From: Chitinophagaceae bacterium
GTDB taxonomy: Bacteria > Bacteroidota > Bacteroidia > Chitinophagales > Chitinophagaceae
NCBI GenBank assembly: GCA_016715365.1
Contig: JADKAM010000011.1
Coordinates: 1 to 64,000, forward strand
Length of the DNA stretch: 64,000 nt
Direction: 5' to 3'
Positions 35,523 through 43,771 of the stretch are shown one piece after another. A model generated the notes under the pieces. It worked only from the letters and a program-made list of their open reading frames with translations, ran no database searches and was not told the DNA's origin. The stretch's first letter is position 1. Each line of letters begins with the position of its first letter. A program made the translations under genes and the position numbers.

Positions 35523-35888
35523 ATTTTTAGTTCTGTTGATTGTTGAAAGCAGCTCATCGGGTATTTCCATTGGTTGCAGCGGTGGTACATTTGCCCCTCC
35601 GGTATTGCCAACGGGAATTTTCCCTACAAATGATTTTACACCACCCGCCAGTAATCGTGGGATCTGTCCGATAATTTCTTTGCCGTTTTTAATTTTAATT
35701 CCAAATTTCAACATTTTCCAATGCACTGCAGTATGTGCTACCGGATATGGCTGGCCCAGGATATGCGCCCTTTCCAAATGCCTCCAGCTTTGCTGGTAAT
35801 GTTTTTTATCAAATTCAATTTTTGCCTGCAAAAGCTCCTGCCGGTAAAAGGATTTCAAAGCTTCAGGCATGTTGGTATATAGTTTCAT
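35517..35888 (-). CDS. DUF3703 protein
   Basis: A 123-residue protein matching DUF3703: helical AFYRQELLQAKIEFD-like opening (here SFYRQELLQAKIEFDKKHYQ), WRHLERAHILGQPYPVAHTAVHWKML, and a Gly/Pro-rich end. Several conserved histidines (AH, AHT, HW) suggest metal binding; in other genomes the family is often found beside heavy-metal resistance genes. The start ATG overlaps the stop of the TonB receptor (TAATG on the minus strand), so the two are translationally coupled. An earlier in-frame ATG at 35942 would intrude into the receptor gene and is rejected. Confidence 0.8.
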   Translation of the reverse strand: MKLYTNMPEALKSFYRQELLQAKIEFDKKHYQQSWRHLERAHILGQPYPVAHTAVHWKMLKFGIKIKNGKEIIGQIPRLLAGGVKSFVGKIPVGNTGGANVPPLQPMEIPDELLSTINRTKNL

Positions 35889-38068
35889 TACAGTTTTATT
35901 TTTATGCCACCATTCACCACAAACCCTTCTGTATGATTCCATATATCATCAAATGAAGGATTATTGTGCGGTGCATTTGCTACTGTTTTGTAATTACTTT
36001 GTCGCTGGTCAGTAAAGTTTTCAAAATTAATAAACACCGATACTTTTCTGAATGTTTTTTGTGCCATAAAACCAAACTCCCAAAATGATGGTGTTCTTGT
36101 TCCACTGTTCAAAAACTGGTTATCTGTAAAGTAACCTTCCAGCCCTAATTTAAAATTGTTTTCCTTTTCATACATCAATGTAAGGTTCAGTTTATTTTTA
36201 GGCACCAAACGTAAAAACTGGTTGCCGGCCAGGTAACCTGCTTTCGCATGTGTAAAGGTATAGCCCACAAACAATTTCAGATCTTCTTTGTAAATAAATT
36301 TCAGGTTTGTTTCAAAACCGCTGCTGGTAACAGCCCTTGCAGCATTGGAAAAAGAATAGTTTCCAAACCCATCAACACTCAGTACAAGCGGTTTGCTGAT
36401 ACCCGTGTAAAAGAAAAGCTGATTAATGCTGAAAGTAAGAGCCCCTGTTATCTTTGTTTTAAAATTGATATCGGCAGTTCCGCCAACACTCCGCTCCGCT
36501 TCCACCTTATTCAAAGCCTGCAGCTTTTGATATTGTAACCTTTCAGTTTCTTCCGTAAAAACAGTGGGCGTTTTATAACCCAGGCCGCCGCCAATTCTTG
36601 AGCTTATTTTGTTACTGATCTTAAATAATGCCGATACTCTTGGCAATACAAAAGTTTGATTTTTTGCATAGCCCGCATTTTTAAAATTCATATTATCCAC
36701 TCTTAAACCGCTTTCCAAAATCACCCTGTTGGTTACATCCCAGGTGTCCTGTATATAACCACCCACAGTAAATGTCTGTGCATCCACCACCCTCATATTG
36801 CGGTGTTTAAATTTATCATAAACAATATTCAGGCCGCTTATAATCGTGTGTTTTTTCTTTTTTAACAGGTATGATACGTCAGTAAAACTATTGGTATTAA
36901 AACCCGAAAAAGCATATGCAGGTAAAGTAATCACCCTGTCAAACAAACCAAGACTTTGTTTCAGTTTTAATATATTGCCGCTCTTAAATTTCTTATCAAT
37001 TTCCAGTGTAGTGGTATTTCTTACCGTGCTGTTCTCTTCAAAATAGGTATGCAATGCATTTCCATTCCCTTTTATCTGCACCATATCACCACCGGTGTTC
37101 CATCCCCAGGTATAGCTATGGCCAAGCATAATACTCCAGGATGCATCAGGATAAAAAAACAACCTTGGATTGATGGTAAAATTCTTGTTACGCGGCAACT
37201 CCGAAAAATCATCCTTATCTACATCATACGCTTTTTGAAGATTTCCCAATCCTAAAAAACTAAATCCAAATTTTCCTTTCTTTTGTGAGATAAAGGCACC
37301 TGCATTTGTTTGCCCGATATGTGATTGATTAAACAGGAAATCAGCTTCCAGTTTTTCTCCCGGCATTTTTGAAATAAAATTTACAACCCCCGCAATCGCT
37401 CCTCCACCGTACAAAGTAGATGCCGGGCCTTTTATTACTTCCACCTGTTTTAAATCCAGTGGCGGAATTTCCAGTATGCTGAGTCCGCTGGCAAAATTGC
37501 CATAATTGGGATAGCCATCTTTTAAAAGCTGGGTGTATTTTCCATCAAGCCCCTGTACACGTATGCTGGCATTACCACTGGTGGCCGATGTTTGCTGCAC
37601 CTGCAAGCCGGTACTCTCATGCAACAGCATAGATACATTGGCAGGCCGCATATTGTTTTTCTCATCCAGTTCTTCACCATCAATCGTTTCAACCCTGGTG
37701 GGAGTATTGGCAATGCTCCGGCTTGTACGGGTACTCTGCACAATCACTTCTTCCATATCTTCTTCAACAGCAGATAATAGAATAGTGATGACATTTTTAT
37801 CTGCCAGTGGAAAAACAAATTCCTGTGTTACGGTTTCGTATCCTGCATAGCTGAAAGAAATACTTTGCTTTCCGTTCGGGATATTATTTAACTCCACTAT
37901 GCCGGTACTATCAGCATTACTGCCATTACCGGCATTGCTTAAAATTATGCTGGCACCACTTAAAGGATGCAGCGTTTTGCTGTCTTTAATGATTGCCGAA
38001 AAACTATTTTGCGCTGTTGCACTATATGCCAGTAAGGTTGCTAAAAGCAACGTTATTATTTTTTGCAT
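35888..38068 (-). CDS. TonB-dependent outer-membrane receptor (metal-linked operon)
   Basis: A 726-residue receptor with signal peptide (residues 1-19), an N-terminal carboxypeptidase-regulatory-like beta-sandwich (about 22-105, ending in QEFVFPL), a plug domain (about 120-230: RPANVSMLLHESTGLQVQQT, IRVQGLDGKYTQLLKDGYP, VEVIKGPASTLYGGGAIAGVVNF) and a 22-strand-type barrel ending at KIKL. Ligand unknown. It lies between a Cys/His-rich DUF6660 protein and DUF3703, both of which occur near heavy-metal genes, so uptake or sensing of a metal or metal chelate is a reasonable inference. Confidence 0.88.
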   Translation of the reverse strand: MQKIITLLLATLLAYSATAQNSFSAIIKDSKTLHPLSGASIILSNAGNGSNADSTGIVELNNIPNGKQSISFSYAGYETVTQEFVFPLADKNVITILLSAVEEDMEEVIVQSTRTSRSIANTPTRVETIDGEELDEKNNMRPANVSMLLHESTGLQVQQTSATSGNASIRVQGLDGKYTQLLKDGYPNYGNFASGLSILEIPPLDLKQVEVIKGPASTLYGGGAIAGVVNFISKMPGEKLEADFLFNQSHIGQTNAGAFISQKKGKFGFSFLGLGNLQKAYDVDKDDFSELPRNKNFTINPRLFFYPDASWSIMLGHSYTWGWNTGGDMVQIKGNGNALHTYFEENSTVRNTTTLEIDKKFKSGNILKLKQSLGLFDRVITLPAYAFSGFNTNSFTDVSYLLKKKKHTIISGLNIVYDKFKHRNMRVVDAQTFTVGGYIQDTWDVTNRVILESGLRVDNMNFKNAGYAKNQTFVLPRVSALFKISNKISSRIGGGLGYKTPTVFTEETERLQYQKLQALNKVEAERSVGGTADINFKTKITGALTFSINQLFFYTGISKPLVLSVDGFGNYSFSNAARAVTSSGFETNLKFIYKEDLKLFVGYTFTHAKAGYLAGNQFLRLVPKNKLNLTLMYEKENNFKLGLEGYFTDNQFLNSGTRTPSFWEFGFMAQKTFRKVSVFINFENFTDQRQSNYKTVANAPHNNPSFDDIWNHTEGFVVNGGIKIKL

Positions 38069-38111
38069 TAAAAGTATTTTAAGATAAGATGATCAGTTTC
38101 TGTTTAATAAA

Positions 38112-38432
38112 CTAACTCATCTTCGGCGGCTGCCATATATTTCCAAAGTAGTTGGAAGGAAGTGAAATATTATGATAAAAAGAAAGCTGTTTGTTTCTTT
38201 GCAAAGGTTTATCGCAAACAATAAAAGCAGATTGGAAATTTACAGAAACAATATGTACACAACAGGAGCAACTGCAAAAGCTGCCACATCCATCTTCTTC
38301 ATCTTCATGATCAGCATGATTCATTGAGGCGAGCGTATTCTCAGATTCATCGCTGCAGGTGTCAGTTCCGGCACACGCTATGCCCGGCAGCAGCAACAGG
38401 TAAATACTGAATATGAGCAGGATTGTTTTCAC
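38112..38432 (-). CDS. DUF6660-like Cys/His-rich exported protein
   Basis: A 106-residue protein with a hydrophobic signal (TILLIFSIYLLLLPGIAC) ending at a possible lipobox cysteine. Next comes an acidic His/Cys region, CSDESENTLASMNHADHEDE, then the cluster CGSFCSCSCCVH with five cysteines. This is the pattern of DUF6660 proteins, small exported products found ahead of TonB receptors and metal efflux systems. Metal binding is inferred from composition. The receptor gene follows 43 bp downstream. Confidence 0.72.
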   Translation of the reverse strand: MKTILLIFSIYLLLLPGIACAGTDTCSDESENTLASMNHADHEDEEDGCGSFCSCSCCVHIVSVNFQSAFIVCDKPLQRNKQLSFYHNISLPSNYFGNIWQPPKMS

Positions 38433-38512
38433 AAAGCAAAAATAATGGTTTATAAAAAATTATACTGCTTCAATTGTAAGTATTATAACAACAAGGTTGC
38501 AATGATTATAAA

Positions 38513-39406
38513 TTATCTCACCTCATCCAGCTTTTTATACATCAGCTCAACAACTGCCAGGTTTAACTTAAGCCAGTTCTGTTCTCCTTTTGGCCAGTTG
38601 TATTTCTGGCTTAGTAATTTATCTGCCAGTGCATAAGCCTGCATGGCCTGGTCTTTATTGTAAAAGCAATTTATCCAGTTGTCTTTCAGTTCATCTTTCT
38701 TTTTTATAAAGATGGCGCCGCCATACCATTTAAAACAACTGGGTAATCCCCAGAAAGAAACAGCTTTATCTTCCTTGGCCAATGCACTTTTGTAAAACAG
38801 TATAAAGAAATAAAGATTCTCTTTCAACCGCTGATGAATGGCCGAATCTGATTCTTTGCTTGTTGGTTTTATGCGCCAGCGGTTATTCTGCAAACTATAA
38901 GGCTCATCACTGGCATTTTTATACCGCTTGCCCGGTGCAATAAATTTTAAATTGGTAATACTGCCAATGCCGGTATTTACCAGCGTCATTTCATCGTATG
39001 CAATTTTTGCAATTTTATACACATCCTTACCCTTCTCTATACTGTTGTTAATGGTTATAGTTTTTGTTGCATCATCGTACTGCCAGGTACCATAATCAAA
39101 GCTGTTGCGGGGATTTTTAAAAAACGTACCATTGGCAGAAAAACACAAACTGCGGTACGGTATTTCCATCTGCGAGCTTTCAGTCATGCCCTCCAGGCTC
39201 CCGGCATCATCTTCCATAACCCAGACCTGGCAAAGAATATTGTAAATATTTTCGGCAGTGTCCAGGTAAATCAAATCCTTATTCTTTTCCTGGTTTTCAT
39301 TTACAATAACCCGGTTTTCTTTCTTTGAATTGGTTTTATCGCCGGCATTGTTGCAGGAAAAAATAAAAGCCGAAACAGTAACTGCAGTAAATATTTTTTT
39401 TATCAC
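38513..39406 (-). CDS. hypothetical lipoprotein with lipocalin-like segment
   Basis: A 297-residue lipoprotein: signal KKIFTAVTVSAFIFSC with lipobox Cys18. The middle region (CFSANGTFFKNPRNSFDYGTW, then YDDATKTITINNS) resembles the first strands of small lipocalin-like (DUF4923/DUF5004-type) domains of Bacteroidota, where W and GTW motifs report on a beta-barrel. The last third is helical with several tryptophans (NKDQAMQAYALADKLL, WPKGEQNWLKLNLAV). No function assigned. It is apparently monocistronic. Confidence 0.65.
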   Translation of the reverse strand: MIKKIFTAVTVSAFIFSCNNAGDKTNSKKENRVIVNENQEKNKDLIYLDTAENIYNILCQVWVMEDDAGSLEGMTESSQMEIPYRSLCFSANGTFFKNPRNSFDYGTWQYDDATKTITINNSIEKGKDVYKIAKIAYDEMTLVNTGIGSITNLKFIAPGKRYKNASDEPYSLQNNRWRIKPTSKESDSAIHQRLKENLYFFILFYKSALAKEDKAVSFWGLPSCFKWYGGAIFIKKKDELKDNWINCFYNKDQAMQAYALADKLLSQKYNWPKGEQNWLKLNLAVVELMYKKLDEVR

Positions 39407-39484
39407 TTAATAAATTTTAGCATGTAATAAATTGCACCATTTTGAAAAACCCATGAACAATTTTATTCGCAGAATCCTGCGGGC

Positions 39485-39555
39485 TGTCAGTCTGAGCTTG
39501 TCGAAGACGGGTTGGCTTTGTATAGCCCCGGTTTCGACAAGCTCAACCTGACAAC
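39485..39555 (+). repeat. REP-like inverted repeat with CTGAGCTTGTCGAAG core
   Basis: The left arm reads TGTCAG, TGAGCTTGTCGAA, ACGGG and GGCT; the right arm reads AGCC, CCGGT, TTCGACAAGCTCA and TGACA. It is a near-complete palindrome with a short loop, 70 bp before the TonB receptor gene. Confidence 0.75.
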
Positions 39556-39623
39556 TTTAAAAGTGGTTCGCTATCGCAAATTAAAGACATTGCAAAACAT
39601 ACAAAAATATATATCTTCATGCA

Positions 39624-42125
39624 ATGAGATCAGCCCTTTCCTTCCTTTTACTGTTTATTACTGTTACTGCTTTTTCTCAAACTAAATCTGCCTTCATCAG
39701 CGGCAGGGTTGTTGATGAAAACGACCACCCCATTTCCGGCGTATCGGTTGTAATTCTGGGCAGGCAATCGGGCACCACCACTAACGATACCGGTTATTTC
39801 AGCATAAAAGTTCCGGCCTCAAAATCATTCGGACTTGTATTTTCTTTTACCGGATACAACGAATTACAAAAGAATTTTTACCTCAGCATTGATGAAGAAG
39901 AAAAAGTAACCATACAAATGGAACGGGGCAGCCAGACTTTAAAAACCGTGGAGGTCAGCACCGAAAAAGAACGCACAGAAACCGGCCTCGTAAAAATAAA
40001 TCCAAAGAATGCCATCACTTTACCCAGCACAACCGGCGGTGTAGAAGCACTGATAAAAATACTCGTGGGCAGCAATAATGAACTTACATCGCAGTACAGT
40101 GTACGTGGCGGTAACTACGACGAAAACTTAATGTACATCAACGACTTTGAAGTTTTTCGCCCATACCTGGTACGCAGCGGCCAGCAGGAAGGCCTTAGTT
40201 TCATTAATCCCGAACTAGCGAAGAATGTAAATTTTTACACCGGAGGTTTCCAGGCAAAATATGGTGACAAAATGAGCAGCGTGCTTGATATTCAATACAA
40301 AAATCCAACAGGCTTTGGCGGCTCTGCTTATGTAAGCTTGCTAGAGCAAGGCATGCATGTAGAAGGAGCAGCAAAAAAAGGAAAGATCAGTTACCTGCTT
40401 GGCATACGCAACCGCAGCAATAAAAATTTATTAAAAAGCCAGGAAACAGTTGGCGCTTATATTCCATCCTCATCGGATGTGCAGGCTTTCATCACTTATA
40501 AGATCAGCAATAAAATACAGCTTGAAATGCTGGGCATTTACTCTGTTTCCAAATTCACTTTATTTCCAGAGTCGGTGCAAAAAACAACTTCGGTCTTCTC
40601 TCCTTTCTTTACAGCAAACCTGGGTTTGGATGTTGCATTTGAAGGACAGGAAAGAGATGGTTACAAAACAAACCTCATCGGCTTTAGCCTGGTGCATACA
40701 CCCGGTAAAAAACTAAAACTAAAGTGGATGGTGAGCCGCTTTCAAAATAAAGAGAACGAAAATTTTGATATTGCCGGCGCCTATTTATTTGGCGACCGCG
40801 ACTTTGACCAAACCAGCAGTACCTACGGGCAAATTGTAAATCCGCTTGGTGCGGGTTATTACCAAAACTATGGCCGCAACGAGCTTACGATAAATGTGTA
40901 CAATGCCAATGTAAAAGGAAGTTACACTGCCGGCAAACATGTTATACTGTTTGGCAACAGCATCGAGCAAACCAATATTACCGACAGGCTAAAAGAATGG
41001 GAATACCAGGACAGCGCCGGTTATTCACTCCCCTACAATCCGGCGCAACTCAATTTATTTAAGTCAATAAATTCCACTGCCGATCTAAGCATTCAAAAAT
41101 ACAGCGGTTACATCCAGGATAATATTCACTTTGGCAAAAACAACCGCAACATTACCCTGCAGGCCGGCGTTCGTTACAATTACAATTCGCTCAACAAAGA
41201 ATTTTTAGTTAGCCCACGCATACAGTTCAGCCTTAAACCCAACTGGAAAAAAGATATGGTTGTAAAACTGGCAGCAGGCGCTTACCACCAGCCACCTTTT
41301 TACAGAGAGTTACGCAGTTTTAACGGCACAGTAAATACCCAAGTGCTGGCACAAAAAAGTTACCAGGTAGTTGCCGGTGTTGATTATAATTTTAAAGGCT
41401 TTGGCAACCGACCTTTCCGTATCAGCACCGAAGCCTATTACAAAAGCATGAGCAGTGTAGATGTGTATGATATCGACAATGTAAAGATCCGCTACGCCGG
41501 TAACAACAATGCAAAAGCCTACGCCACCGGGTTTGAAGCCAGGCTTTTTGGCGAACTGGTAAAAGATGCCGAGAGCTGGTTTAGTATCGGCATCATGCAA
41601 ACCAAAGAAGATTTAGACAACGATTTTTATTACCAGTATAAAAATGCAGCCGGCGAAATCATCAATGCACAAAGCTCCGACCAGGTGGCAGTTGACAGCA
41701 TTAAAAACAATGTAGGTTTTGTGCGCCGCCCTACCGACCGTTTAATAACCGCCGGTTTGTATTTAGAAGATTATCTTACCACCAACAAAAATTTTAAGTT
41801 TCATTTAAACATGCTGTACGGAAGCAACATGAGTTACAATATTCCCAACAGCACCAAATACCGCAATGCACTTGTCATTGAGCCGTATATCCGTGTGGAT
41901 GCAGGTTTCAGCGCACAACTGCTCAGCGAAAAAAGCAAGCGCCGCAGCCACAGCCCCTTCCGCAGTTTTCAAAACATCTGGGCCAGTTTCGAAGTATTTA
42001 ATTTGATCGACCGCCGCAATACCATCTCCTTCCAGCTCATTAAAGATTTTGCAAACAATGTGTATGCTTTGCCAAATCGCTTAACACCAAGGCTGGTAAA
42101 TTTTAAAATTGTGGGGAGGTTCTGA
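39624..42125 (+). CDS. TonB-dependent receptor with carboxypeptidase-like domain
   Basis: An 833-residue receptor with signal peptide (ALSFLLLFITVTAFSQ), an N-terminal beta-sandwich (about 23-105: ISGRVVDENDHPISGVSVVILG), a plug domain (about 125-230: YSVRGGNYDENLMYINDFEVF, FYTGGFQAKYGDKMSSVLDI) and a barrel ending in NFKIVGRF. The ligand is unknown; no SusD partner is adjacent, so it is not a SusC. Its stop codon TGA is the first three bases of a TGAGCGAAGTCGAA repeat. Confidence 0.88.
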   Translation: MRSALSFLLLFITVTAFSQTKSAFISGRVVDENDHPISGVSVVILGRQSGTTTNDTGYFSIKVPASKSFGLVFSFTGYNELQKNFYLSIDEEEKVTIQMERGSQTLKTVEVSTEKERTETGLVKINPKNAITLPSTTGGVEALIKILVGSNNELTSQYSVRGGNYDENLMYINDFEVFRPYLVRSGQQEGLSFINPELAKNVNFYTGGFQAKYGDKMSSVLDIQYKNPTGFGGSAYVSLLEQGMHVEGAAKKGKISYLLGIRNRSNKNLLKSQETVGAYIPSSSDVQAFITYKISNKIQLEMLGIYSVSKFTLFPESVQKTTSVFSPFFTANLGLDVAFEGQERDGYKTNLIGFSLVHTPGKKLKLKWMVSRFQNKENENFDIAGAYLFGDRDFDQTSSTYGQIVNPLGAGYYQNYGRNELTINVYNANVKGSYTAGKHVILFGNSIEQTNITDRLKEWEYQDSAGYSLPYNPAQLNLFKSINSTADLSIQKYSGYIQDNIHFGKNNRNITLQAGVRYNYNSLNKEFLVSPRIQFSLKPNWKKDMVVKLAAGAYHQPPFYRELRSFNGTVNTQVLAQKSYQVVAGVDYNFKGFGNRPFRISTEAYYKSMSSVDVYDIDNVKIRYAGNNNAKAYATGFEARLFGELVKDAESWFSIGIMQTKEDLDNDFYYQYKNAAGEIINAQSSDQVAVDSIKNNVGFVRRPTDRLITAGLYLEDYLTTNKNFKFHLNMLYGSNMSYNIPNSTKYRNALVIEPYIRVDAGFSAQLLSEKSKRRSHSPFRSFQNIWASFEVFNLIDRRNTISFQLIKDFANNVYALPNRLTPRLVNFKIVGRF

Positions 42126-42136
42126 GCGAAGTCGAA
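42123..42136 (+). repeat. TGAGCGAAGTCGAA repeat supplying a stop codon
   Basis: The core TGAGCGAAGTCGAA begins with the TGA that ends the TonB receptor frame. It shares the TGAGCGnAGTYGAA pattern with the two copies at the rplQ end. Confidence 0.6.
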
Positions 42137-42204
42137 TTATTGAGAAATGGTAAACCAAAAGAATGTTTTTTATTTTTTGGGGCCCGGCATTTGTAATACT
42201 ATTT

Positions 42205-42249
42205 GGCTTCATAGGCGTCGCACTCTTGTACAGTATATCTTTATTGGGC
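42205..42249 (+). repeat. 45-bp dispersed element, copy 3
   Basis: GGCTTCATA, then GGCGTCGCACTCTTGTAC, a variable 7-nt segment, then CTTTATTGGGC. Same 45-bp length and order as the copies at 16418 and 26524. It lies between the TonB receptor and the gluzincin-like gene. Confidence 0.85.
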
Positions 42250-42365
42250 TTTAATTGTGTTTTGCAAAACAAATTTGTTCAGAATTCACTTTCTTTTCAG
42301 CCCTTCATTTAAAAATTAACTTGTGTATATTTATACGCCGTCGGCATCTTTAAAATTCGCTAGTC

Positions 42366-43103
42366 ATGACAAAATTTAAAAAAATAAGTAAAAGAATTGC
42401 TTTGGTTTTACTTATTGTTATACCAATATCTGCCCTTGCACACTTTATTATTTTTCCGCAGCAAACAAGAAGCATATTGATCAGCTATTCCGGCTTTAAT
42501 AAAGATGGCAGGTTATATTTCAACAACAACACGCCGCAAAACAAGGTAGACACTGTAAACCAGTTGATAGAACTTGCAGCGAACCGGGTTGCCGGATTTT
42601 GGGGACAAAAAACCTGCAATCCGAAATACATTTATTGCGAAAGCGAAGAAGATTTTAAAAAGTATGGCAGTCCCTATTCAGTTCCGGCTCTTACACACAT
42701 CAAACTGGGCGCTTATATTGTGATCAGCAACGAGGGCATCGACCTGGACATCATAGCTCATGAAATTGCTCATGCCGAATTTTATGAGCGCTTAGGATTT
42801 TATAACTGGTCATTTAAAATCCCCAGCTGGTTTGATGAAGGATTGGCCATGCAGAATGACAACAGGGATTATTATTCGGAAGACACACTTAAAGCAAGAT
42901 CGAATAACTACAAAAATCTGCCCGACATAAAAAAATTAAAATCAGGTAAGCAGTTTAATGAAGAAGGCACACATGAGCAGATCATGCTTAATTTTATGAC
43001 AGCACGGCTTGAAGTTAAAAACTGGTACACAAAAGAAAAGTTAGACAAACTCATTAAAGATATAAATGCAGGAAAGAGTTTTGACGAAGCATTCGGAAAA
43101 TAA
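42366..43103 (+). CDS. gluzincin-like putative metallopeptidase
   Basis: A 245-residue protein with one N-terminal hydrophobic anchor (about 10-28, ALVLLIVIPISALAHFIIF). The zinc-peptidase motif is HEIAH (about 137-141) in IIAHEIAHAEFYERLG, followed after about 20 residues by PSWFDEGLAMQND, the usual second-shell Glu block of M1-like gluzincins (peptidase MA family). It is much smaller than M1 aminopeptidases and resembles stand-alone bacterial peptidase-MA-like proteins. The active site would face the periplasm. It is preceded by a repeat-bearing 240-bp gap. Confidence 0.72.
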   Translation: MTKFKKISKRIALVLLIVIPISALAHFIIFPQQTRSILISYSGFNKDGRLYFNNNTPQNKVDTVNQLIELAANRVAGFWGQKTCNPKYIYCESEEDFKKYGSPYSVPALTHIKLGAYIVISNEGIDLDIIAHEIAHAEFYERLGFYNWSFKIPSWFDEGLAMQNDNRDYYSEDTLKARSNNYKNLPDIKKLKSGKQFNEEGTHEQIMLNFMTARLEVKNWYTKEKLDKLIKDINAGKSFDEAFGK

Positions 43104-43255
43104 GGTGCTGTTAATGGAAATTTCATAACCTGCCGCTCTCCCTGTATATAAAGCCTTCCAACCCTGCCATCACAAAAAACAGGTGAAACTACGTATTGCA
43201 CTTCCCACAGCTATCTTTTATTTTTATCTTTTCAAAAAACATTAAAATATTTATT

Positions 43256-43771
43256 ATGGCAGCTAATGTTCCTCTTACCATTCAATGTTGTATTTACAAC
43301 AACTACGGAAACACCGTTTCCATAGGATCTAACAACCTGCAGCTCGGTTACAGCATACCCAATCTTTACTGGGCACTGGTTGTAGACAGAACAAGTCTTA
43401 AAGTAGTTGAAAACTTTACATTCAGCGACAACAGCGATGTACCTGCACAACTGGTGCCTTACGAAAACAATGCACAGTATATGTTTTTTCTTTCAACGAT
43501 GCAGTTATCATCTACCAATTTACCCGTAGGAAATTTTTACAATTTCCTGGTAAGCCAGGGAGCCGGTAAGGAACTGCAAAGAATTGAACAGATATATGCT
43601 GCTCTTAATTGCGGCACCTGGGGTAATCTGGGTTATGTCTTGGTTACAACACTTGACAGTACGCCCGGATTTGATTATTCCGGTTATATCGACAATGCAT
43701 TCATCAGCACCCTGCAGTTGATCCCAATCCAGGTTGGTTCAGGTGTATTATACACGCCAGAAGCTTATTGA
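43256..43771 (+). CDS. unknown 171-residue protein coupled to a glycosyltransferase
   Basis: Not recognised with confidence. No signal peptide or membrane helix. It opens MAANVPLTIQCCIYNNYGNT and has the segments WALVVDRTSLKVVENFTFSD and LPVGNFYNFLVSQGAGKELQR. The strand-rich WALVVD...VVENF part recalls the ILEI/FAM3-type carbohydrate-like fold, but that is only a visual impression. The frame is open to a TTG at 43196; the ATG at 43256 is preferred. Its TGA overlaps the ATG of the next gene (TGATG), so the protein and glycosyltransferase are made together. Confidence 0.6.
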   Translation: MAANVPLTIQCCIYNNYGNTVSIGSNNLQLGYSIPNLYWALVVDRTSLKVVENFTFSDNSDVPAQLVPYENNAQYMFFLSTMQLSSTNLPVGNFYNFLVSQGAGKELQRIEQIYAALNCGTWGNLGYVLVTTLDSTPGFDYSGYIDNAFISTLQLIPIQVGSGVLYTPEAY

